Notes under the pieces: model-generated | What the model saw: only the letters and a program-made list of their open reading frames with translations | Told to the model about the DNA's origin: nothing | Database searches by the model: none | In this document: in pieces, positions 49,102 to 60,165 of the stretch | Layout of the letters: the number at the start of each line of letters is the position of its first letter | How positions within the stretch are numbered: the first letter of the stretch is position 1 | Assembly (NCBI GenBank): GCA_902805555.1 | Contig: CADCSY010000035.1 | Span: 1 to 64,000 of the forward strand | Direction: 5' to 3' | DNA: 64,000 bases | Origin: an uncultured Acidimicrobiales bacterium | GTDB taxonomy: Bacteria; Actinomycetota; Acidimicrobiia; Acidimicrobiales; CADCSY01 | Program-made: the position numbers and the translations under genes

Positions 49102-50571
49102 GTGACCGTCCACCTGGTGGGCGCGGGGCCCGGTGACCCGGGGCTGCTCACGCTGCGGGGGGCCGAGGTGCTGGCGGCGGCTGAGGTGGTCGTCCACGAC
49201 CGGTTGGCCAGCTCGGCCCTGCTGGACCTGGCGCCGTCCTCGGCCGAGCGGGTCTCCGTCGGCAAGGCGCCTCGGGGCCCGAGCACGCCCCAGGACGAGA
49301 TCAACCGGTTGCTGGTCGAGCACGGCAGGGCCGGGCGCCGGGTCGTGCGGCTGAAGGGGGGCGACCCGTTCGTCTTCGCCCGGGGGGGCGAGGAGGCCCA
49401 GGCGCTGGCGGAGGCGGGGGTCTCCTTCGAGGTCGTGCCCGGCATCTCGTCGGCCATCGCCGCACCCGCCTACGCCGGCATCCCGGTGACGATGCGCAAC
49501 GTGGCCACCTCCTTCACCGTCGTCACGGGCCACGGCGACCCCTGGGCCGACACCGAGACGGACTGGGGGGCCGTCGCCGGCCTCGCCGTCAGCGGTGGGA
49601 CGGTGGTCGTGCTCATGGGTGTGGCGACCCGCTCGGACATCGCCGACCGGCTGGCAGCCGGCGGGCTCGACCCCGCCACACCGGTGGCGGCGGTGCGCTG
49701 GGGGACGCGGCCGGAGCAGCGCACGGTGCGCACCACCCTGGCTGGGCTGGGCCGGGCCGAGGTGGCCTCGCCCTCGGTCATCGTGATCGGGTCGGTGGCG
49801 GGGCTCGACCTCGCCTGGTTCGAGGCGAGGCCGCTGTTCGGGAGGACGGTGGTGGTCACCCGGGCGCGGGAGCAGGCGTCCACGCTCGTCGAGCGCCTGC
49901 GGGACCTCGGGGCCGACACCGTCGAGCTGCCGACGATCGAGGTCGTGGGCCCGGCCGACGGCGGCCGTGCCCTGGCTCGTGCCGCCGCGGGCGTCGCCGG
50001 CGCCGACTGGGTGGCCTTCACCTCGGTCAACGCCGTCGAGCGCTTCATGGCGCTGCTGCCCGACACCAGGGCGCTCGGCCCGGCCAAGGTCGCCGCCGTC
50101 GGCCCCGGCACGGCGGCCGCGCTCGCCCGCTGGCACGTCAGGGCCGACCTCGTGCCGCCGCGGGCCGTGGCGGAGGCGCTCGTCGAGGCCTTCCCCCCCG
50201 GAGCCGGCCGGGTGCTGGTGCCACAGGCGGCCGGCGCCCGAGCGGTGCTGGCCGAGGGCTTGACGGCCAGGGGCTGGGTGGTCGACGTGGTCGAGGCGTA
50301 CCGCACCGTGCCGGCCACCCCCTCCCCCGACGCCCTCGCCCACGCCATGGCCGCCGACGCCATCACCTTCACGTCCGCCTCCACGGTGCGCGGCTACCTC
50401 GACGCGGCCGGGGAGGCGGCGATGCCCGAGGTGGTCGTGTCGATCGGGCCGGTCACCTCTGCAGCCGCTCGGGCGGCGGGGGTGCCGGTCTCGGTCGAGG
50501 CGGATCCGCACACCGTCGACGGCGTCGTCGCGGCGGTCGTCGGGGCGCTCGGAGACCCGACCGGAGCCTGA
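49102..50571 (+). CDS. Fused uroporphyrinogen-III C-methyltransferase / uroporphyrinogen-III synthase
   Basis: VHLVGAGPGDPGLLTLRGAEVLAAAEVVVHDRL; GGDPFVFARGGEEAQAL; C-term VVVTRAREQASTLVERLRDLGADTVELPTIE. Confidence 0.95.
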   Translation: MTVHLVGAGPGDPGLLTLRGAEVLAAAEVVVHDRLASSALLDLAPSSAERVSVGKAPRGPSTPQDEINRLLVEHGRAGRRVVRLKGGDPFVFARGGEEAQALAEAGVSFEVVPGISSAIAAPAYAGIPVTMRNVATSFTVVTGHGDPWADTETDWGAVAGLAVSGGTVVVLMGVATRSDIADRLAAGGLDPATPVAAVRWGTRPEQRTVRTTLAGLGRAEVASPSVIVIGSVAGLDLAWFEARPLFGRTVVVTRAREQASTLVERLRDLGADTVELPTIEVVGPADGGRALARAAAGVAGADWVAFTSVNAVERFMALLPDTRALGPAKVAAVGPGTAAALARWHVRADLVPPRAVAEALVEAFPPGAGRVLVPQAAGARAVLAEGLTARGWVVDVVEAYRTVPATPSPDALAHAMAADAITFTSASTVRGYLDAAGEAAMPEVVVSIGPVTSAAARAAGVPVSVEADPHTVDGVVAAVVGALGDPTGA

Positions 50572-50586
50572 TCGTCGTCGACGGCC

Positions 50587-51093
50587 TCAGGCCCGGAACG
50601 GGACCGTCACCAGGTGCTCCCAGGGCCCGCCCCGGTACCACCAGAGGGACAGGCCCAGAGCCGTGCACGTCCAGGGCTCGAAGCTGCGGTCGAGCCCGGC
50701 CAGGAGCGCCCGGGCCTCCGCCGGCTCCACCTTGTTCTGCACGGTCACGTGGGGGCGGAAGGGGGCCCGGTCCTGGCGGGACAGGACGTCGGCCCAGCGG
50801 CGCGCGAGGTGGGCCCTGACGTCCTGGAGGGCCGGGGACGAGAGGTCGAAGGCGACGCCCCGTCCGAGCGAGCGCACCCGTGCCACCTCGATCTGCGGCG
50901 GCGGCCGGTCGGCCGCCGCCGCCACGTCCTCGACGACCTGCGCCTCGTCCTCGCCAGGCAGGGCGTGGAACAGGGTGACGTGGGCGGCCAGGTGGTTGCG
51001 GGCCGGCGGGAAGTGGGCTCGTCGCAGCTCGTCGAAGACCGACTGGCTGGCCTCGTCGAGCGCGGCGGTGAGGATCAACGGCGCGACGGCCAC
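50587..51093 (-). CDS. 2'-5' RNA ligase family protein (2H phosphoesterase)
   Basis: LAAHVTLFHALPG and FRPHVTVQNKV HxT motifs. Confidence 0.88.
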   Translation of the reverse strand: MAVAPLILTAALDEASQSVFDELRRAHFPPARNHLAAHVTLFHALPGEDEAQVVEDVAAAADRPPPQIEVARVRSLGRGVAFDLSSPALQDVRAHLARRWADVLSRQDRAPFRPHVTVQNKVEPAEARALLAGLDRSFEPWTCTALGLSLWWYRGGPWEHLVTVPFRA

Positions 51094-51244
51094 GGTCCCA
51101 TCGTGGCGTGGCGGAGGGAGCCCACGTCACCCCCCTCGCAGCGGTCTCGTCGGCCGGAGGCGGCCGGCGGTGGGCAGGACCGTGATGAGGAGCGTGCCTC
51201 GACGCCGCCTGCGGCCGCCGGCGGGACCGGCTGCTCGGCGCCCG

Positions 51245-52021
51245 TCAGGGCTGCGGTCGCGCGGCGGTCGTGCCGCAGGGGTCACCGTCCGGGTCGAGGA
51301 CCGTCGAGGTGCGGACCATCCCCCCATCCTCGAGGGCGGCGGCGACGCCTGCTGCCTGGTCGGGCCCGTGCTCGAGCACGAGGGAGCCGCCGGGCCGGAG
51401 CCACGAACGTGCCGCCGTGATGATGCGCCGGATGGTGGCGAGGCCGTCGGGCCCGCCGTCGATGGCGGCGAGGGGCTCGTGGACGAGGGTGTCCCTGGGG
51501 AGGAGGCGCAGGGCCCCGGTCGGGACGTAGGGGGCGACGGCGGTGACGACGTCGAGCTCCCCGGCGAGGGCGGCGGGCAGCGGCCCGAAAAGGTCGCCGA
51601 CCAGCGCATCGACGCCGTTCGACCGGGCGCAGCGCACCGCCTCCGGCTCGACGTCGACCGCGAGGACACGGGCTCGTGGGCGGGCGCGCTGCAGCAGCAC
51701 GGCGACGGCTCCCGAGCCGGTGCAGAGGTCGACCGCCACCCCCTCGGCGGGGAGGCGGTCCACCGCTGCGGCGGCGATCGACGGCGTCTGCCACCGACGG
51801 GGCACATAGACGCCCTCGTGCAGCGCGAGCCGCTGCCCACCGAGCTCCGCCGTCCCGCAGATCCACGCCAGGGGCTCGCCCCGGAGGCGCCGGGTGAGGG
51901 CCACGGCAAGGCCCGCAGGGTCCCCGTGGGAGGCGGCCAGCAGCTCGTCGGCCTCCTCGCCCGGCGCCACGCACCCGTTCGCGCCGAGGAGCGCGACGAG
52001 ACGGGTCCGGTCGATCGGCAC
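51245..52021 (-). CDS. PrmC/HemK-like methyltransferase with altered NPPY motif
   Basis: LRGEPLAWICGTAELGGQRLALHEGVYVPRRWQ; VDLCTGSGAVAVLL; VAPYVPTG in place of NPPY. Confidence 0.85.
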   Translation of the reverse strand: MPIDRTRLVALLGANGCVAPGEEADELLAASHGDPAGLAVALTRRLRGEPLAWICGTAELGGQRLALHEGVYVPRRWQTPSIAAAAVDRLPAEGVAVDLCTGSGAVAVLLQRARPRARVLAVDVEPEAVRCARSNGVDALVGDLFGPLPAALAGELDVVTAVAPYVPTGALRLLPRDTLVHEPLAAIDGGPDGLATIRRIITAARSWLRPGGSLVLEHGPDQAAGVAAALEDGGMVRTSTVLDPDGDPCGTTAARPQP

Positions 52022-52025
52022 CTCC

Positions 52026-52961
52026 TCAGGCGCCGAGGACACGCGGCTCCGAACCCGGGGGGGCAGGCGTGACCCCGGTCCCGCCGCCGGCCAGGCCCTC
52101 CTCCAGATCCGCCTGGTCGATGCCGTCCCCCTGGAGCCCGACCACGACGTGGGCCACCCGGCGCTCCACCTCACGGGTCTGGCCCCCGGCGTCCAGGAAG
52201 GCCCGCATGCGGGCTCGGGCGGACGGGTCTCGCAGCGCCCGTGCGAAGAGGTGGGCCTCCTCCAGGAGCGCCTCGTCGAGCGGGAGGTCCTCTGCGTTCC
52301 GCACCGACCGCTTGGCCAGGGCCAGCCCCGTCGGGGGGAACGAGGCGATGCGCCCGGCCAGGCGCTCGACGTGGCCGCGGAGGTCGGCCGCCGGCAGGGC
52401 CCGGTTCAACCACCCCCAGCGCTCGGCGGTGACGGCATCCACGTCGATCCCCCCGAGGACGATCTCCAGCGCCCGTCCGACCCCGACGAGGCGGGGGAGG
52501 CGCTGGGTCCCGGTGCCGCCGGGGATGATGCCGAGGGGGACCTCCATCTGGTTGAGCACGAACGTCTCGAGCGCCCCGAAGCGCAGGTCGCAGGAGGCCG
52601 CCAGCTCGGCGCCGCCCCCGCCGACCCGCCCTGCCACCTCGCAGATCGTCACCTTCGGCATGGTCCGCACCAGCTCGCAGAGCCGGGAGAACGAGCCGAG
52701 CTCGGGGCGGCGGACGGCCTCCTCCTCCACCGGGACGGACAGGATGACCTCGACGTCGAAGTGGGCGAGGAAGAAGTCGGGGTCGGCGCTGCGAAGGACG
52801 ACGACGGACACCTCGTCGTCCCCGGCGAGGGCCGACAGGCTGGCGCCCAGCTCGGCCAGGAGCGGGAGCGTGATCACGTTGACGGGCGGTGCGTCGATGG
52901 TGACCGATGCCACCCGTCCGTCCACCGCCACGTCGACCAGCTCGAGCTCCACCAGCAGCAC
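52026..52961 (-). CDS. Enoyl-CoA hydratase/isomerase family protein
   Basis: VDGRVASVTIDAPPVNVITLPLLAELGA; GRVGGGGAELAASCDLRFGA. Confidence 0.93.
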   Translation of the reverse strand: MLLVELELVDVAVDGRVASVTIDAPPVNVITLPLLAELGASLSALAGDDEVSVVVLRSADPDFFLAHFDVEVILSVPVEEEAVRRPELGSFSRLCELVRTMPKVTICEVAGRVGGGGAELAASCDLRFGALETFVLNQMEVPLGIIPGGTGTQRLPRLVGVGRALEIVLGGIDVDAVTAERWGWLNRALPAADLRGHVERLAGRIASFPPTGLALAKRSVRNAEDLPLDEALLEEAHLFARALRDPSARARMRAFLDAGGQTREVERRVAHVVVGLQGDGIDQADLEEGLAGGGTGVTPAPPGSEPRVLGA

Positions 52962-53083
52962 CTCCCGCAGCCCCAGGGAACCTACGACCTCCCACCGCCG
53001 CCGGCTCGGCGGCTCCCCGGGAAGCGGGATGTGCGGTCCCGGGACGTGGGCCGTGGGCCGGGGGCCGCCCTACCATCGGTGCC

Positions 53084-54073
53084 GTGAGCTTCCCCGAGCG
53101 CCGGCTCCGCCGCCTGCGGCGCACCCCCGCCCTGCGTCGCCTCGTGGCCGAGACCCGCCTCGGCGTCGACGACCTCGTCGCCCCCCTCTTCGTGCGCGAG
53201 GGGATCGACCAGCCGCAGCCGATCTCCTCGCTGCCCGGGGTCGTGCAGCACACGCGCGAGTCGCTGCGCAAGGAGCTGGCGGCGCTGGCCGGGCTCGGTG
53301 TCCCCGGCGTGATCCTGTTCGGCGTCCCTGCGGTCAAGGACCCCGAGGGCAGCGGCGCGTGGGACCCCGAGGGGATCGTGCAGCTGGCCCTGGCCGACGC
53401 CCGGGAGGAGGTGGGGGACGACCTCGTCGTGATGGCCGACCTGTGCCTCGACGAGTACACCGACCACGGCCACTGCGGCGTCGTGCGCCCCGACGGCACG
53501 GTGGACAACGACGCCACGCTCCTCCTCTACGCCAGGGCCGCCGTCGCCCAGGCGCGAGCGGGCGCGGCCGTCGTGGCTCCGAGCGGGATGATGGACGGGC
53601 AGGTCTCCGCCATCCGCACCGCCCTCGACGACGACGGTCACACCGAGGTCGCGGTCCTCGCGTACGCGGCCAAGTTCGCGTCCGCCCTCTACGGTCCGTT
53701 CCGCGACGCCGTCGACGTGACGATCGCCGGCGGAGGCGACCGCAAGGCCTACCAGCAGCACCACGGCAACCGGCGCGAGGCGCTGGCCGAGGTCCGGGCC
53801 GACGTCGCCGAGGGCGCCGACGTGGTGATGGTGAAGCCGGCCCTCGCCTACCTCGACGTGATCGCCGAGGTGGCGGCCGAGGTCGACGTCCCGGTGGCGG
53901 CGTACCACGTGTCCGGCGAGTACGCCATGATCCACGCCGCCGCCGAGCGGGGCTGGATCGACGGCCCGGCGGTCGCGATCGAGCACCTCACCGCCATCAA
54001 GCGGGCGGGGGCCGACGTGATCCTCACCTACTTCGCCCGGGACGTGGCCGAGCAGCTCGGCGCCGGCCGGTGA
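53084..54073 (+). CDS. hemB: Delta-aminolevulinic acid dehydratase (porphobilinogen synthase)
   Basis: DLCLDEYTDHGHCGVV; VAPSGMMDGQV; YAAKFASALYGPFRDA; VMVKPALAYLD. Confidence 0.97.
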   Translation: MSFPERRLRRLRRTPALRRLVAETRLGVDDLVAPLFVREGIDQPQPISSLPGVVQHTRESLRKELAALAGLGVPGVILFGVPAVKDPEGSGAWDPEGIVQLALADAREEVGDDLVVMADLCLDEYTDHGHCGVVRPDGTVDNDATLLLYARAAVAQARAGAAVVAPSGMMDGQVSAIRTALDDDGHTEVAVLAYAAKFASALYGPFRDAVDVTIAGGGDRKAYQQHHGNRREALAEVRADVAEGADVVMVKPALAYLDVIAEVAAEVDVPVAAYHVSGEYAMIHAAAERGWIDGPAVAIEHLTAIKRAGADVILTYFARDVAEQLGAGR

Positions 54074-54152
54074 GGGTCGTGGCACCGACGATCCCGGACG
54101 CGGCGCGACCCGAGTCGACGGCGGGGGTCGACGAGACGGGGGAGGCTGGCAG

Positions 54153-55436
54153 GTGACCACGAACGAGGAGCTGTTCGCCAGGGGCCTGGAGGTGATCCCC
54201 GGCGGGGTGAACTCCCCGGTCCGGGCGTTCCGCAGCGTCGGCGGCACGCCCTACTTCGTCGCCCGGGCCTCCGGCGCCTACGTGTGGGACGTCGAGGGGC
54301 GGCGCTACCTCGACTACGTGCAGAGCTACGGGGCGTCGATCCTCGGTCACGCCCACCCCGTCGTGATCGAGGCCGTGCGGGAGGCAGCCCTGCGTGGGAC
54401 CACCTACGGCGCGCCGACGGAGGGCGAGGTCCGCCTGGCCGAGGAGATCGTGGCCCGGGTGCCGGGCCTCGAGATGGTGCGCCTCACCTCGAGCGGGACG
54501 GAGGCGGCCATGTCGGCGGTGCGCCTGGCCCGGGGCGCCACCGGGCGGGAGAAGGTGGTGAAGTTCGCCGGGAACTACCACGGCCACAGCGACGCCCTCC
54601 TCGCTGCGGGTGGGAGTGCGATCGCCGAGCAGGGCATCAGCGGCTCCGCCGGCGTGACCGAGGGGGCGGTGGCGGACACGATCGTGGCTCCGTACAACGT
54701 CGTCCCCGAGCTCGACGAGCAGGTGGCCGTGGTCTGCGTCGAGCCGGTGGCCGCCAACATGGGCCTCGTGGCGCCCGCGCCCGGCTTCCTCCAGGGGTTG
54801 CGGGAGGCGTGCGACCGGGTCGGCGCGCTCCTCCTCTTCGACGAGGTGATCACCGGCTTCCGCGTCGCCCGAGGCGGTGCCACCGCCCTCTACGGGGTGA
54901 CGCCCGACGTGTGGTGCTTCGGCAAGGTCGTCGGCGGGGGGCTCCCCATCGGGGCGTTCGGCGCCTCTCGGGCGGTGATGGAGAACCTCGCCCCGCTCGG
55001 GCCCGTGTACCAGGCGGGCACGCTCTCGGGGAACCCGCTCGCCACCGCCGCCGGCCTGGCCGTGCTCGGCCAGCTCGACGAGACCGCCTACGGCATGCTC
55101 GAGGGCCGAGCCGCCGAGCTGCAGACGATGCTCGCCCCCGTCTTCGCCGAGCACGACCTGGCCGTGCAGCTCCCCAGGGTCGGACCGCTGCTCGGGCTGC
55201 ACTTCTCCGGCACGCCGGTCACGAACTTCGACGAGGCCCGCCACGCCGCCGACAACGGCATCTACCGCCGGTTCTTCCGCGCCATGCTCGACCGTGGGGT
55301 CGCCTTCGCCCCGGGCCCGTACGAGGCCGCGTTCCCGAGCCTCGCCCACACGTGGGACGACGTCGAGCGCACGGTCGACCTCGCCTCGGCGGCAGCCGCC
55401 GAGGTCGCCGAGGCGCTCGCTGCGCCCACCCGGTGA
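54153..55436 (+). CDS. hemL: Glutamate-1-semialdehyde 2,1-aminomutase
   Basis: IPGGVNSPVRAFRSVGGTPYFV; LTSSGTEAAMSAVRLARG; LLLFDEVITGFRVARGGA; GKVVGGGLPIGAFG. Confidence 0.97.
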   Translation: MTTNEELFARGLEVIPGGVNSPVRAFRSVGGTPYFVARASGAYVWDVEGRRYLDYVQSYGASILGHAHPVVIEAVREAALRGTTYGAPTEGEVRLAEEIVARVPGLEMVRLTSSGTEAAMSAVRLARGATGREKVVKFAGNYHGHSDALLAAGGSAIAEQGISGSAGVTEGAVADTIVAPYNVVPELDEQVAVVCVEPVAANMGLVAPAPGFLQGLREACDRVGALLLFDEVITGFRVARGGATALYGVTPDVWCFGKVVGGGLPIGAFGASRAVMENLAPLGPVYQAGTLSGNPLATAAGLAVLGQLDETAYGMLEGRAAELQTMLAPVFAEHDLAVQLPRVGPLLGLHFSGTPVTNFDEARHAADNGIYRRFFRAMLDRGVAFAPGPYEAAFPSLAHTWDDVERTVDLASAAAAEVAEALAAPTR

Positions 55437-55543
55437 CCGCGCCGGCTCGCAGCGGTGGTGGCCCAGCCGTCGGGCCCGGGTCCGCTGGCCCCCGCCTGCG
55501 CCGCCTGGATCGTCGCTCAGGGACGTCGGGTTAGGGTCGGCGA

Positions 55544-57106
55544 GTGCCCGGATCGAGCGACCTGATCACCGCTGAGCGGCTGGGCGCGGCGACCGGAGCG
55601 GTCGACGCCGCGGCTCGGTCCCTCCTCGAGGCGGACGGGCCCCGTCGGCTGCGCGAGGGCGACCACACCCTCTGGCAGCACGACCCGACCGAGGTGGCCG
55701 ACCGGCTGGGCTGGATCCCGGTGGTGGCGGAGGTGCAGAGCCGCATCGCCGAGCTGGAGGCCCTGGCCGAGGCGGTCGCAGCGGACGGCCTCGAGCACGC
55801 CGTCGTCCTCGGGATGGGGGGGTCGAGCCTGTTCCCGGAGGTGCTGTGGCAGACCTTCGGCGAGTCCGACGGGCACCTCGACCTGCGCGTCCTCGACACG
55901 ACCGACCCGGCTGCCATCGCCCGGGTCGAGGCCGAGGTCGACCTCGGCAGGTGCCTCTTCGTCGTGGCGTCGAAGTCGGGCACGACCGTCGAGACGACGA
56001 GCCAGCTCGCCCACTTCTGGGACCGGACCGGAGGAGACGGCTCCCGCTTCGTCGCCATCACCGATCCGGGCACCGAGCTCGCTGCGCTCGGGCGCGAGCG
56101 GGGCTTCCGCGCCGTGCTCGAGAACAGGCCCGACATCGGCGGGCGCTACTCGGCGCTGTCGCTGTTCGGGATGGTGCCGGGCGCCCTGATCGGCGCCCCC
56201 CTCGGCCCGCTGCTCGAGGGCGCGCTCGCCGTCGAGGCGGCCACGGCCGGCGACGACGCCTCGGCGGTCCGCCTGGCGGCCGCCCTCGGCGGCTGCGCCA
56301 GGGCCGGCCGGGACAAGCTCACCATCGTGCTGCCCGAGGCGGTCGGCTCCTTCGGCCTCTGGCTCGAGCAGCTCGTGGCCGAGAGCACGGGCAAGCAGGG
56401 GACGGGGATCCTGCCGGTGGTGGACGAGGACCTGGGCGGGCCCGACGTCTACGGCGACGACCGCCTGTTCGTGTCCATCGGGCCGGCGAGCGCCCACCCC
56501 GGCCTCGACGCGCTCGCCGACGCGGGCCACCCGGTGGTCGAGCTGGCCGACGGCGGGCCGCTCGGGCTCGGCGGGCTCGTGCTGCTGTGGGAGCAGGCGG
56601 TCGCCCTCGCGGGCGTCGTGCTCGGCATCAACCCGTTCGACCAGCCGGACGTGGCCTCGGCCAAGGAGGCGACGAACCGGGTCCTCGCCGACGGCCCGCC
56701 CGCCATCGACCTCGAACCCGCCGCCGAGCTGCTCGCCCAGGTGCGGCCCGGTGACTACGTGGCGGTCACGGCCTTCGTCGACCCGGGTCGCCACGACCTG
56801 CTCAACGGCCTCCAGGCCGCCCGCCTGGCCATCAGGGACCGCCACCACGTGGCCACGACGCTCGGCATCGGCCCCCGGTTCCTCCACTCGACCGGACAGC
56901 TCCACAAGGGCGGTCCGGCCACGGGCGTCTTCCTGCAGGTCGTCGGGGAGGACCCGACCGACGTCGCCATCCCGGGCCGGGACCTCACCTTCTCCGCCCT
57001 CAAGCAGGCGCAGGCCGACGGCGACCTCACCGCCCTGCGCGACCGGGGCCTGCGGGCGGGTCGGGTCGCGCTCGACGACCTCATCGACCAGGCAGGCCGG
57101 ACGTGA
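55544..57106 (+). CDS. pgi: Glucose-6-phosphate isomerase
   Basis: [50 protein letters not shown]. Confidence 0.92.
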   Translation: MPGSSDLITAERLGAATGAVDAAARSLLEADGPRRLREGDHTLWQHDPTEVADRLGWIPVVAEVQSRIAELEALAEAVAADGLEHAVVLGMGGSSLFPEVLWQTFGESDGHLDLRVLDTTDPAAIARVEAEVDLGRCLFVVASKSGTTVETTSQLAHFWDRTGGDGSRFVAITDPGTELAALGRERGFRAVLENRPDIGGRYSALSLFGMVPGALIGAPLGPLLEGALAVEAATAGDDASAVRLAAALGGCARAGRDKLTIVLPEAVGSFGLWLEQLVAESTGKQGTGILPVVDEDLGGPDVYGDDRLFVSIGPASAHPGLDALADAGHPVVELADGGPLGLGGLVLLWEQAVALAGVVLGINPFDQPDVASAKEATNRVLADGPPAIDLEPAAELLAQVRPGDYVAVTAFVDPGRHDLLNGLQAARLAIRDRHHVATTLGIGPRFLHSTGQLHKGGPATGVFLQVVGEDPTDVAIPGRDLTFSALKQAQADGDLTALRDRGLRAGRVALDDLIDQAGRT

Positions 57107-58047
57107 AGCTCGGGATGGTCGGCCTCGGTCGGATGGGCGGCAACATGTCGCAGCGCCTCGAGCAACGGGGTCACGAGGTGGTCGGCTACGACCGCGACCC
57201 CGCCACCACCCAGGTCCCGGACCTCGCCGCCCTCGTCGAGGCGCTCGGCCCGGGCCCGCGCGCGGTGTGGGTCATGATCCCGTCGGGCTCGCCGACCGAG
57301 GACGCCATCGCCGAGCTGGCAGGGCTGCTGGCCCCGGGGGACGTCCTCGTCGACGGCGGGAACTCCAACTTCCGCGACTCGATGCGCCACGGCGAGCAGC
57401 TCGCGGCAGACGGGATCGGCTTCGTCGACGCCGGCGTGAGCGGCGGCATCTGGGGCCTGCAGGAGGGCTACGCGCTCATGGTGGGCGGGGCCCCCGAGCA
57501 CGTCGCGCTCCTCCGCCCCGCCTTCGACGCGCTCGCCCCCGACGGGGGCGGGTTCTCGCACGTGGGACCTGTCGGCGCCGGCCACTTCACCAAGATGGTG
57601 CACAACGGCATCGAGTACGGGCTCATGCAGGCCTACGCAGAGGGCTACGAGCTGCTCGCCGCCTCCGAGCTCGAGGTCGACGTCCGGGGCGCGCTCGGGG
57701 CGTGGCAGCAGGGCAGCGTCGTGCGCTCGTGGCTGCTCGACCTGCTCGTGCTCGGGCTCGACGCCGACCCGGGTCTGGCGGAGGTGCGGGGGTACGCCAG
57801 CGACTCCGGCGAGGGTCGCTGGACGGTGAACGAGGCGGTCCGGCTGGCCGTTCCCCTCCCCGTCATCTCCGCCGCCCTCTTCTCCCGCTTCGCCTCCCGG
57901 CAGGACGACTCCCCGGCCATGAAGGTGGTCGCCACGCTCCGCAACCAGTTCGGTGGTCACTCGACGGAGGCGGTCGAGCGCAGGCCGGCGGAGGCCGGCG
58001 CCGCGGACGCGGTGGTCCTCGGCGAGGGCAAGATGGAGCCGTCGTGA
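57103..58047 (+). CDS. gnd: 6-phosphogluconate dehydrogenase, decarboxylating (short form)
   Basis: [96 protein letters not shown]. Confidence 0.96.
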   Translation: MKLGMVGLGRMGGNMSQRLEQRGHEVVGYDRDPATTQVPDLAALVEALGPGPRAVWVMIPSGSPTEDAIAELAGLLAPGDVLVDGGNSNFRDSMRHGEQLAADGIGFVDAGVSGGIWGLQEGYALMVGGAPEHVALLRPAFDALAPDGGGFSHVGPVGAGHFTKMVHNGIEYGLMQAYAEGYELLAASELEVDVRGALGAWQQGSVVRSWLLDLLVLGLDADPGLAEVRGYASDSGEGRWTVNEAVRLAVPLPVISAALFSRFASRQDDSPAMKVVATLRNQFGGHSTEAVERRPAEAGAADAVVLGEGKMEPS

Positions 58048-59447
58048 CGGCCGCAGCCGACGTGCAGCGGGCCGACGCGCTCGTGCTCTTCGGGGCGACG
58101 GGCGACCTCGCCCGCAAGAAGCTGTTCCCGGCCGTGTACCAGCTGGAGGCCCGCGACGCCCTCGACGGGATGCCCGTCATCGGCGTCGCCTCCTCCGACT
58201 GGGGCGACGGACAGCTGCGCGACCACGCCAAGGGGAGCCTCGAGGACCGCAAGGTCGAGATCGACGACGCGGTGTGGTCCCCGCTCAGCGAGCGGATCAC
58301 CTACATCAGGGGTGACTACACGGCCAAGGAGACCTACGAGGCGCTGTCGGCGAGGCTCGAGGGGACCTCGTGCCCGGTCATCTACCTGGCCATCCCGCCC
58401 TTCCTGTTCGACGACGTGATCGACGGCCTGTCAGCCGTCGGGCTCAACGAGCGGGCGAGGATCGTGGTCGAGAAGCCCTTCGGTCGTGACGTCGCCTCCG
58501 CAGCCGAGCTCGAGGCCACCCTCGGGCGGGCGTTCCCCGAGGCCCGGACGTTCAGGATCGACCACTACCTCGGCAAGGAGTCGGTCGAGAACCTGCTCGT
58601 GTTCCGCTTCGCCAACACGATGCTCGAGCCGCTCTGGAACCGGCTCTACATCGACAGCGTGCAGGTCACGATGGCGGAGTCGTTCGGGGTCGAGGGCCGG
58701 GGCCGGTTCTACGAGGGGGTCGGTGCCCTCCGCGACGTCGTGCAGAACCACCTCCTGCAGGTCGTCACCCTGCTCGCCATGGAGCCGCCCGCCTCCTCCG
58801 ACGCGGACTCCCTCCGGGACGAGAAGGCCAAGGTGCTCCGGGCCATGACCTCGCTCGACCCGACGAAGGTCGTCCGGGGCCAGTACCGGGGGTACCGGGA
58901 CGAGGACGGCGTCGACCCGTCGTCCGACGTCGAGACCTACGTCGCCCTCTGCCTCGAGATCGACTCGTGGCGCTGGGCGGGCGTGCCGTTCCTCGTGCGG
59001 GCGGGCAAGTCGCTGGCGATGACGGCGACGGAGTGCGTCATCCGCTTCAAGGCCCCGCCCCGCCTGCTCTTCAGCCAGGCCGAGTCGCAGCCCGAGCCCA
59101 ACGAGCTCGTCTTCAGGCTCGGCGGTGACGAGGGGGCCACCGTCCGCCTCCAGGCCAAGGCGCCGGGCGACGTGTTCTCCACGAAGGAGGTCGGCCTCGA
59201 CGTCAGCTTCGACGCCGCCCTCGGCCCGCGGCAGGAGCCGTACGAGCGGCTCCTCGAGGACGTCATCGAGGGCGACCCCCGGCGCTTCGCACGTGCCGAC
59301 AGCGTGGCCGAGGCGTGGCGGGTCGTGCAGCCGGTGCTCGACGCGCCGGAGCGCATCCGCCTCTACGCCGAGGGCTCGATGGGGCCGGCCTCGGCCGACT
59401 CCATGTGCGAGGCCCGCGGCGGGTGGCACGACCCCGCCGAGCGCTAG
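58044..59447 (+). CDS. zwf: Glucose-6-phosphate 1-dehydrogenase
   Basis: [60 protein letters not shown]. Confidence 0.97.
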   Translation: MTAAADVQRADALVLFGATGDLARKKLFPAVYQLEARDALDGMPVIGVASSDWGDGQLRDHAKGSLEDRKVEIDDAVWSPLSERITYIRGDYTAKETYEALSARLEGTSCPVIYLAIPPFLFDDVIDGLSAVGLNERARIVVEKPFGRDVASAAELEATLGRAFPEARTFRIDHYLGKESVENLLVFRFANTMLEPLWNRLYIDSVQVTMAESFGVEGRGRFYEGVGALRDVVQNHLLQVVTLLAMEPPASSDADSLRDEKAKVLRAMTSLDPTKVVRGQYRGYRDEDGVDPSSDVETYVALCLEIDSWRWAGVPFLVRAGKSLAMTATECVIRFKAPPRLLFSQAESQPEPNELVFRLGGDEGATVRLQAKAPGDVFSTKEVGLDVSFDAALGPRQEPYERLLEDVIEGDPRRFARADSVAEAWRVVQPVLDAPERIRLYAEGSMGPASADSMCEARGGWHDPAER

Positions 59448-60121
59448 TGGCAGGCCCTCCGGTGGGCGAGGTCAGGGTGGTGCCCGACGTCCCCGACGCC
59501 TTCGCGGAGCTGGTGGTGGCGGCGTCGCCCCGCACCATCGCCCTCTCCGGTGGGGGCACAGCCGAGGCGTGCTACCGGGCGCTGGCCGCCCGGGCCGACC
59601 AGCTGCCGTGGGCGGAGATCACCGTGCTCTTCGGCGACGAGCGCTGGGTGCCGACCGACGACCCGGCGTCGAACGAGCTCCTCGCCCGCACGGCCCTGGT
59701 CGACGAGGTCGGACCGGCGGTCGTGCACTCGATGAGGGGAGCCGCTGCCGAGCTGGACGACGCTGCCGCCGCCTACGCCGCCACCGTCGCCGCGGCTGCG
59801 CCCATCGACGTGATCCACCTCGGCCTGGGCGAGGACGGCCACACCGCCTCGCTGTTCCCGGGGTCGGCGGCGCTCGACGAGCAGCTGGCCCTCGTCGTCG
59901 CCACCGGCGACGACCTCCACCCCCACCCCCGCCTGACCCTCACCTACCCGGGCATCGCCACCGGCCGCCTCGTCGTCGTCACCGTCGCCGGTCCCGACAA
60001 GGCGCAGGCATGGGCCCGCCTCTGTGCCGGGGACGACGTGCCGGCGGCCCGCATCAGCGCCGAGCAGGTGGTGTGGCTCGTCGACCCCGTGGCCGCCGCC
60101 GGCACCCCCGAGCTGGTCTGA
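59447..60121 (+). CDS. pgl: 6-phosphogluconolactonase
   Basis: RTIALSGGGTAEACYRAL; LFGDERWVPTDDPASNELLARTAL; LGLGEDGHTASLFPG. Confidence 0.95.
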   Translation: MAGPPVGEVRVVPDVPDAFAELVVAASPRTIALSGGGTAEACYRALAARADQLPWAEITVLFGDERWVPTDDPASNELLARTALVDEVGPAVVHSMRGAAAELDDAAAAYAATVAAAAPIDVIHLGLGEDGHTASLFPGSAALDEQLALVVATGDDLHPHPRLTLTYPGIATGRLVVVTVAGPDKAQAWARLCAGDDVPAARISAEQVVWLVDPVAAAGTPELV

Positions 60122-60165
60122 GCCCGAGCCCACCCGGAGCCGGCGGCCCGGGGTGGCCCGTCGTG

